Program-made: the position numbers and the translations under genes
Shown here: one piece after another, positions 59,655-64,000 of the stretch
How the letters are laid out: every line of letters begins with the position of its first letter
How positions within the stretch are numbered: the first letter of the stretch is position 1
NCBI GenBank assembly: GCA_030247885.1
Contig: JAPDRO010000024.1
Location: 1 to 64,000 of the forward strand
Direction: 5' to 3'
From: Taxawa tesnikishii (nom. ined.)
Taxonomy: Eukaryota > Ascomycota > Dothideomycetes > Dothideales
Length of the DNA stretch: 64,000 nucleotides
Notes under the pieces: generated by a model
Databases searched by the model: none
Told to the model about the DNA's origin: nothing
Seen by the model: the letters and a program-made list of their open reading frames with translations, nothing else

Positions 59655-62440
59655 ATGAAGTTCTCCCACAGCATCCAGTTCAATGCCGTCCCGGACTGGA
59701 GTAGCAACTACATATCCTACAGCAATCTGAAGAAGCTGTACGCGCGCCCGGCACTGCGCGTCGCGCGCCCGACCTGGCTGACATACTCGGCAGGATATAT
59801 CAACTTGAGAAGCAGGTCCACCAGAACGTGCGTCAGGATGCAGAAGACGCCGAATCATCCCCCTTCTGAGCGGCACCGTCGAAGATCCAGACAAAGTCTT
59901 CACGCGCGCTCTGGACCATGACCTGGAAAAGATTTGCTCCTTCTACCAGCTTAAGGAGTTGGAGATCTACGGCGAGGTCGATGCTCTGCTGAGGGACGAA
60001 CACGCTTTCGAGCTCGAACACGACGGTGTCGACGGCGACGATGGCAGGTCAGGTCGGCGGAGCAGCTTCATGCCGAAGAGACAAGGGAGTATTTTCAAGA
60101 ACTTTGGCTTTGGCGGTAAAAAGCGGCGTACAAGCACGATGAGCCGGTCCAGGGAGGAAATAATCGAGGAGGATGAGAGTGACGAGGAAGCAAACGAGCG
60201 CTCGATCCTGAAAAAGACGCCACCCAAGGACGGGCCAAAGAACGTTGACATGAGCGCAAGCCAAAACACGCTTGACGAACGCGACGATTTTAGGTTGTCT
60301 AACGAGGACAGGAGGAGGCCAAGCACCACCTTCGACGAGGACCAGGCGCTCTCTGAACTGTACGATGCGGGCGTCACGTTGAAGAAACGCACCATTAGCC
60401 TCTACGTCAACCTCTGCGAGCTCAGGTCTTTCATCCAGCTCAACAAAACTGGCTTTTCAAAGGTTCTCAAGAAGTACGACAAGACTCTGGATCGCAAATT
60501 GAAGAGCCAATATGTCAAGGAAAACGTCGACCCGGCGTATCCTTTCAAGCAGGAGACTATGGACCACCTCACCGACAACATCCAGAAGATCGAGCAGGCA
60601 TATGCCGACATTGTCACGAGGGGCGATGTGGAACTTGCACGCCGCGAGCTGCGGTTGCATCTCAGAGAGCACGTTGTCTGGGAGCGTAATACAGTCTGGC
60701 GAGAGATGATCGGTATCGAGCGCAAGGCCCAGGCTGCGAACATGGGCATTCGCCAGACTATGCTCGGACGCGATACCGATCCTTCCAAAGCCAGACTACA
60801 GGGCGACGAACCGGAGGAGGCGACGAAGGAGGTGGTGACACCTATCGGAAAGTACAGATGTCCGCGCTTCCTCCTCACTTCGACATTCTACATTCTGCTA
60901 GGCATTTTCGCCTTGTTCATGATCTTGCTCCTGGTTCCAATCATGGACAAGCCGGAACAACAGAACTGTCTGGCACTTGTCGTCCTTGTCAGTCTGCTGT
61001 GGGCTACTGAGGTAATTATGAGGATTCTTGCATTTGCTGAGATAGACGTTGACCTTTCTGTCAGGCAATTCCGCTGTTCGTCACTTCCCTTCTTGTACCG
61101 TTCTTGGTGGTCATCCTCCGGGTTGTAAAGTCAGACGTACCGCCGCACAGAAGGCTTGAGTCCAAGCAGGCAGCATCATACGTCTTTGCCGCCATGTGGA
61201 CTCCCGTCATCATGCTGTTGCTCGGTGGCTTCACCATCGCAGCCGCGCTGTCGAAGTACAATATCGCCAAAATGATGGCGACGTTTGTTCTCAGCAAGGC
61301 AGGCACCAAGCCTAGAACGGTGCTGATCACGACAATGTTCGTCGCCATGTTCGCAAGCATGTGGATCAGTAACGTTGCAGCACCTGTGCTTTGCTTTTCT
61401 ATCATTCAGGTACGTAGTTCGGTGCTGCGAGGGCGCCACTGTTGCTGACGTGCCGGTCAGCCTATCCTTCGCAACCTCCCCTCGGACTCCAACATGTCCA
61501 AGGCACTTCTCCTGGGCATCGCCCTCGCATCCAACATGGGCGGCGCCGCTTCGCCCATCGCTTCCCCACAAAACCTTATCGCGCTGCAAAACATGACACC
61601 ACAGCCCGGCTGGGGAATTTGGTTCTTCGTTGCGCTTCCCGTCTGCATAATCAGTATCCTGTTAATCTGGGTCCTCCTGCTCGTGACCTTCCAACCGGGC
61701 CGGAACACGACTATCGTGCCGATCCGGCCCATGAAAGACCGCTTCACCGGCATCCAGTGGTTCATCAGCATCGTGACACTTGTCACTATCGTGCTGTGGT
61801 GCGTGTCGCACCAGCTCGAGCCCGTGTTCGGCGACATGGGCGTCGTCGCCATCATCCCCATCGTGCTCTTCTTCGGCACGGGAATCTTGACAAAGGAGGA
61901 CTTCAACAACTTTCTCTGGACCATCATCATCCTGGCGGCAGGCGGTCTGGCCCTTGGTAAGGCAGTCAATAGCTCCGGACTCCTGCACACGATTGCCGAG
62001 GCCATCACCACACGCGTCGAGAACTTGAGTCTCTATGGCGTGCTGATCGTGTTTGCGGGCCTGATTGGCGTTGTTGCGACCTTCATCAGTCATACGGTCG
62101 CTGCGCTCATCGTGCTCCCACTGGTGCAGCAGGTCGGTGTCGGAATGAGTGAGCCGCATCCCAATCTCCTGGTCATGGGCAGCGTGCTCATGGCTTCCGC
62201 TGCCATGGGTCTACCCACTAGCGGCTTCCCTAATATGAGTAAGTTCCACCGTACTACTGTAGTCCTTTGAAAACAAATGCTGATCGGGTTGCAGCTGCCA
62301 TCATGATGGAGGATAGCCAGACCGGTCAACGGTACCTCCAAGTCCGCCATTTCCTCACGAGGGGCGTTCCGGCTTCGATTATTGCCTTTGTTGTCATTGT
62401 TACCGTTGGCTATGGTCTGATGCTTGCGGCTGGGTTCTAA
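59655..62440 (+). CDS. SPX-domain low-affinity phosphate transporter (Pho87/Pho90/Pho91-like)
   Basis: Five exons (introns 59738-59793, 61012-61064, 61410-61460, 62239-62294) give about 856 residues. The N-terminus MKFSHSIQFNAVPDWSSNYI is the classic SPX start, and LNKTGFSKVLKKYDK is the inositol-pyrophosphate-binding helix. An acidic and basic insert (RRSSFMPKRQGS, EEDESDEEANE) splits the SPX domain. About 12 hydrophobic segments of the SLC13/divalent-anion transporter type follow, including SNMGGAASPIASPQN and ASAAMGLPTSGFPNM, the paired substrate-binding hairpins. In yeast this family transports phosphate at the plasma membrane or vacuole with SPX feedback by phosphate status. One missing C in the run 59859-59863 restores SSPLLSGTVED. 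Confidence 0.94.
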
Positions 62441-62923
62441 GTTACAGAACTAGGAGGACGTTGCTGCTGCTGAAATACAGAACTATGTGCGTGTTTTTTG
62501 CCATGTCCTATTTACTGTCTTTGTAGATCTCTTCGAAGGGTTTAACGGCAGACGAGCGGCCTTTGCGTTCGTTTTTCCCTACTGTGGACCAATCGGAGAG
62601 TTTGACTCCACCCAACGTTCCAAACCGAAAGACTTGCCAAACAAGTCGAGGAACCTGCTCGGGGAACTCCGTGCTGGGCTGCACGCGTACGGGCGGATTC
62701 ACCAATGTGGTGATAGGATGTTCGACAGTGCACAGACGGCTCGTACACATAACGGAAAGGCTCCTCTCGCCTTCATGCCTCATCTTTTTACTAATTGTTG
62801 GCTTGATAACTCAAACATCTGTTGTTCTGCGATGTCTTGGTGTGTGATCATAGCAGCTTCTCCGACCCGAACAAAACTTAGTAATCCAATGCTCGTCGGA
62901 TACACTCTTGTTCATCAAGGACA
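62441..62923. other. Convergent intergenic region
   Basis: It lies between the transporter stop and the 3' end of the minus-strand gene at the right edge. No supported feature. Confidence 0.5.
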
Positions 62924-63900
62924 TCAGATAGCCGATAGAGAAGCCTGGAGGGTACCAACCCCAAAAGCCCAGAACATACCGATTGTAGACGCCACGCCAA
63001 ACCCGCCTTGGATATCGCGCTTGCACACCGACCAAAAGATACCGAACACTATGCTCAACAGAAAGCCTACGAAACCTGTGACAAAGAACCTGGGCCAACT
63101 GATCTCTTCCACCAAGTGGATGCCCCAGCCTACAGTCAATGGGCTGACGCCCTGGTTCTGGGTCGCATGACGCTGAGGCCGTTGAAGGACGATTTTACGT
63201 TTGGGAAAGTGGTCGATACAGAATGTGGCTTCCTTACAGTGACCTGGATTGCGATACAGGTGGACCGGATAACGGGGTCCGATGGGTGGAAGCTCTTTGC
63301 TCCTGCAAAACTGGTACTCTCGCTCCGTTTTGGGTGGTACAGCGTGGCAGCGGTGTACGTCAGCGTTGTCACTGCCGAAAAACCCAAACTAGAAGGGCAA
63401 GATCAGTTAAAACAGCGTGGAAGTTGTGCGAGTGCGAGCGGGCATGAATAGTGGCCTACCTTCACAAAATGGATCTTTGATACCCTTTTCAGGCAGAAAA
63501 GTCTTCGCATAACCGACATGCTCGAGGCGTATTGATCATGCAGCAATCTGAAGAGGCACTCGTCAGATGCGATTGAACACACCGATGGCTGGGTCAGTTT
63601 GGTCGTTGTCTTGCTGTTGTCAATGCAGGTCAAAAGGAAAAGGGGGTCTGTGTTTTGCAGCGGTGTTGGGGGCTGTGGAGTGTCTGTCCGCACGTTGGGC
63701 GTTTTTGGTTCGGCGGTTCCCTCGCCCTGAACCGAAGGCACTTGATACAGAGGCAGGCCAGGCCCCCCATGGGTACGCCCAGCGACGTTTGGTGCGACCG
63801 TGATGCACTTTGTATATTTCCGTGCTGGCGTTGTCCTTGAGTGGAAAATTTTCTTCGGTCCAGAAGCCTGGTAAGATTTCTCTCGTCAATGGCGGTCATG
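62924..63900 (-). CDS. Hypothetical membrane-anchored fungal protein, start uncertain
   Basis: The last exon (63388-62924) follows an intron (63389-63459). It carries the reading TFCIDHFPKRK, then GWGIHLVEEISWPRFFV and one long membrane helix (FFVTGFVGFLLSIVFGIFW) near the C-terminus. The previous exon ends in SVCSIASDECLFRLL, then RRLFCLKRVSKIHFVK, joined across the intron to FGFFGSD. This pattern, with a D-x-LF-x-LL motif, IHFVK and a terminal GWGIH-W helix, recalls a very common group of uncharacterised ascomycete proteins. Upstream of about 63640 the frame is unclear (possible missing bases near 63755-63770), and the true start may lie beyond 63900 or outside the window. No function is known to me. 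Confidence 0.6.
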
Positions 63901-64000
63901 GTTGGGAAGTAGTCGTAGGAAACATAGCCACAGGCCTGTACTCTCCGTCAGGGAATCACACACTCTAGCCGGTCCAAGCAACCGATTCTACTTACGCAGA

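Noticed and set aside
1-64000. CRISPR arrays, bacterial operons or riboswitches
   Set aside because: Telomere, introns and protein families are fungal; the only regular spaced repeats are minisatellites, microsatellites and transposon parts.

Overview
This window is a chromosome end from a filamentous ascomycete (Pezizomycotina, most likely a Dothideomycete). It opens with ten CCCTAA telomere repeats. Its genes carry short introns of about 45-100 nt with GT/AG borders, and its repeats show heavy C:G to T:A change of the kind left by repeat-induced point mutation (RIP). The protein set is fungal: Yvc1-type TRP channel, bifunctional tryptophan synthase, SPX phosphate transporter, Mug190-like SMP/C2 protein and bicupin oxalate decarboxylase. 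The species itself cannot be read from the sequence.

Layout. 1-1400: telomere, an ACTC tandem tract, a long pyrimidine-rich subtelomeric tract and a 24-bp minisatellite. 1410-5840 (minus): a telomere-linked RecQ-type helicase with an N-terminal OrsD-like zinc-finger region. 6300-18440: an AT-rich RIP-degraded block with a Ty3/gypsy fossil and several pogo/Fot1-type DNA transposons, into which a young 374-bp terminal-repeat retrotransposon in miniature (TRIM) has inserted. 18750-22312 (minus): one gene for a large secreted protein, alone on a GC-normal island between two outward-facing copies of the same pogo-type terminal repeat. 22975-30950: a second AT-rich block with a readable nest, in which a pogo/Fot1 transposon holds a Ty1/copia element that in turn holds an older, RIP-mutated copy of the same TRIM. 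From about 31000 the window is ordinary gene-dense euchromatin.

The euchromatic genes are: an alpha/beta hydrolase, Yvc1-like vacuolar channel, APH-fold kinase-like protein, tryptophan synthase (with two Gcn4/Cpc1-type sites upstream), a multi-pass membrane protein, an Old Yellow Enzyme-type flavin oxidoreductase, N-acetylglucosamine-6-phosphate deacetylase, the Mug190-like SMP/C2 protein, mitochondrial ferredoxin/adrenodoxin reductase (Arh1), a four-span membrane protein with a low-complexity tail, oxalate decarboxylase, an SPX-domain phosphate transporter, and a hypothetical membrane-anchored protein running to the right edge. Apart from the separate metabolic roles, I see no biosynthetic cluster; neighbours are unrelated housekeeping genes.

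Two points colour the whole annotation. First, at least eleven genes are interrupted by one or more frame changes, and where the protein family makes the expected frame clear, most are explained by one missing base in a run of identical bases. The simplest reading is an assembly with homopolymer-deletion errors, so I annotate these as genes, not pseudogenes. Second, the most novel object is the 374-bp TRIM. It has 76-bp terminal repeats, perfect 5-bp target duplications at both copies, a primer site matching the anticodon arm of initiator tRNA-Met, a purine tract, and an internal tRNA-like block with A-box and B-box sequences for RNA polymerase III.
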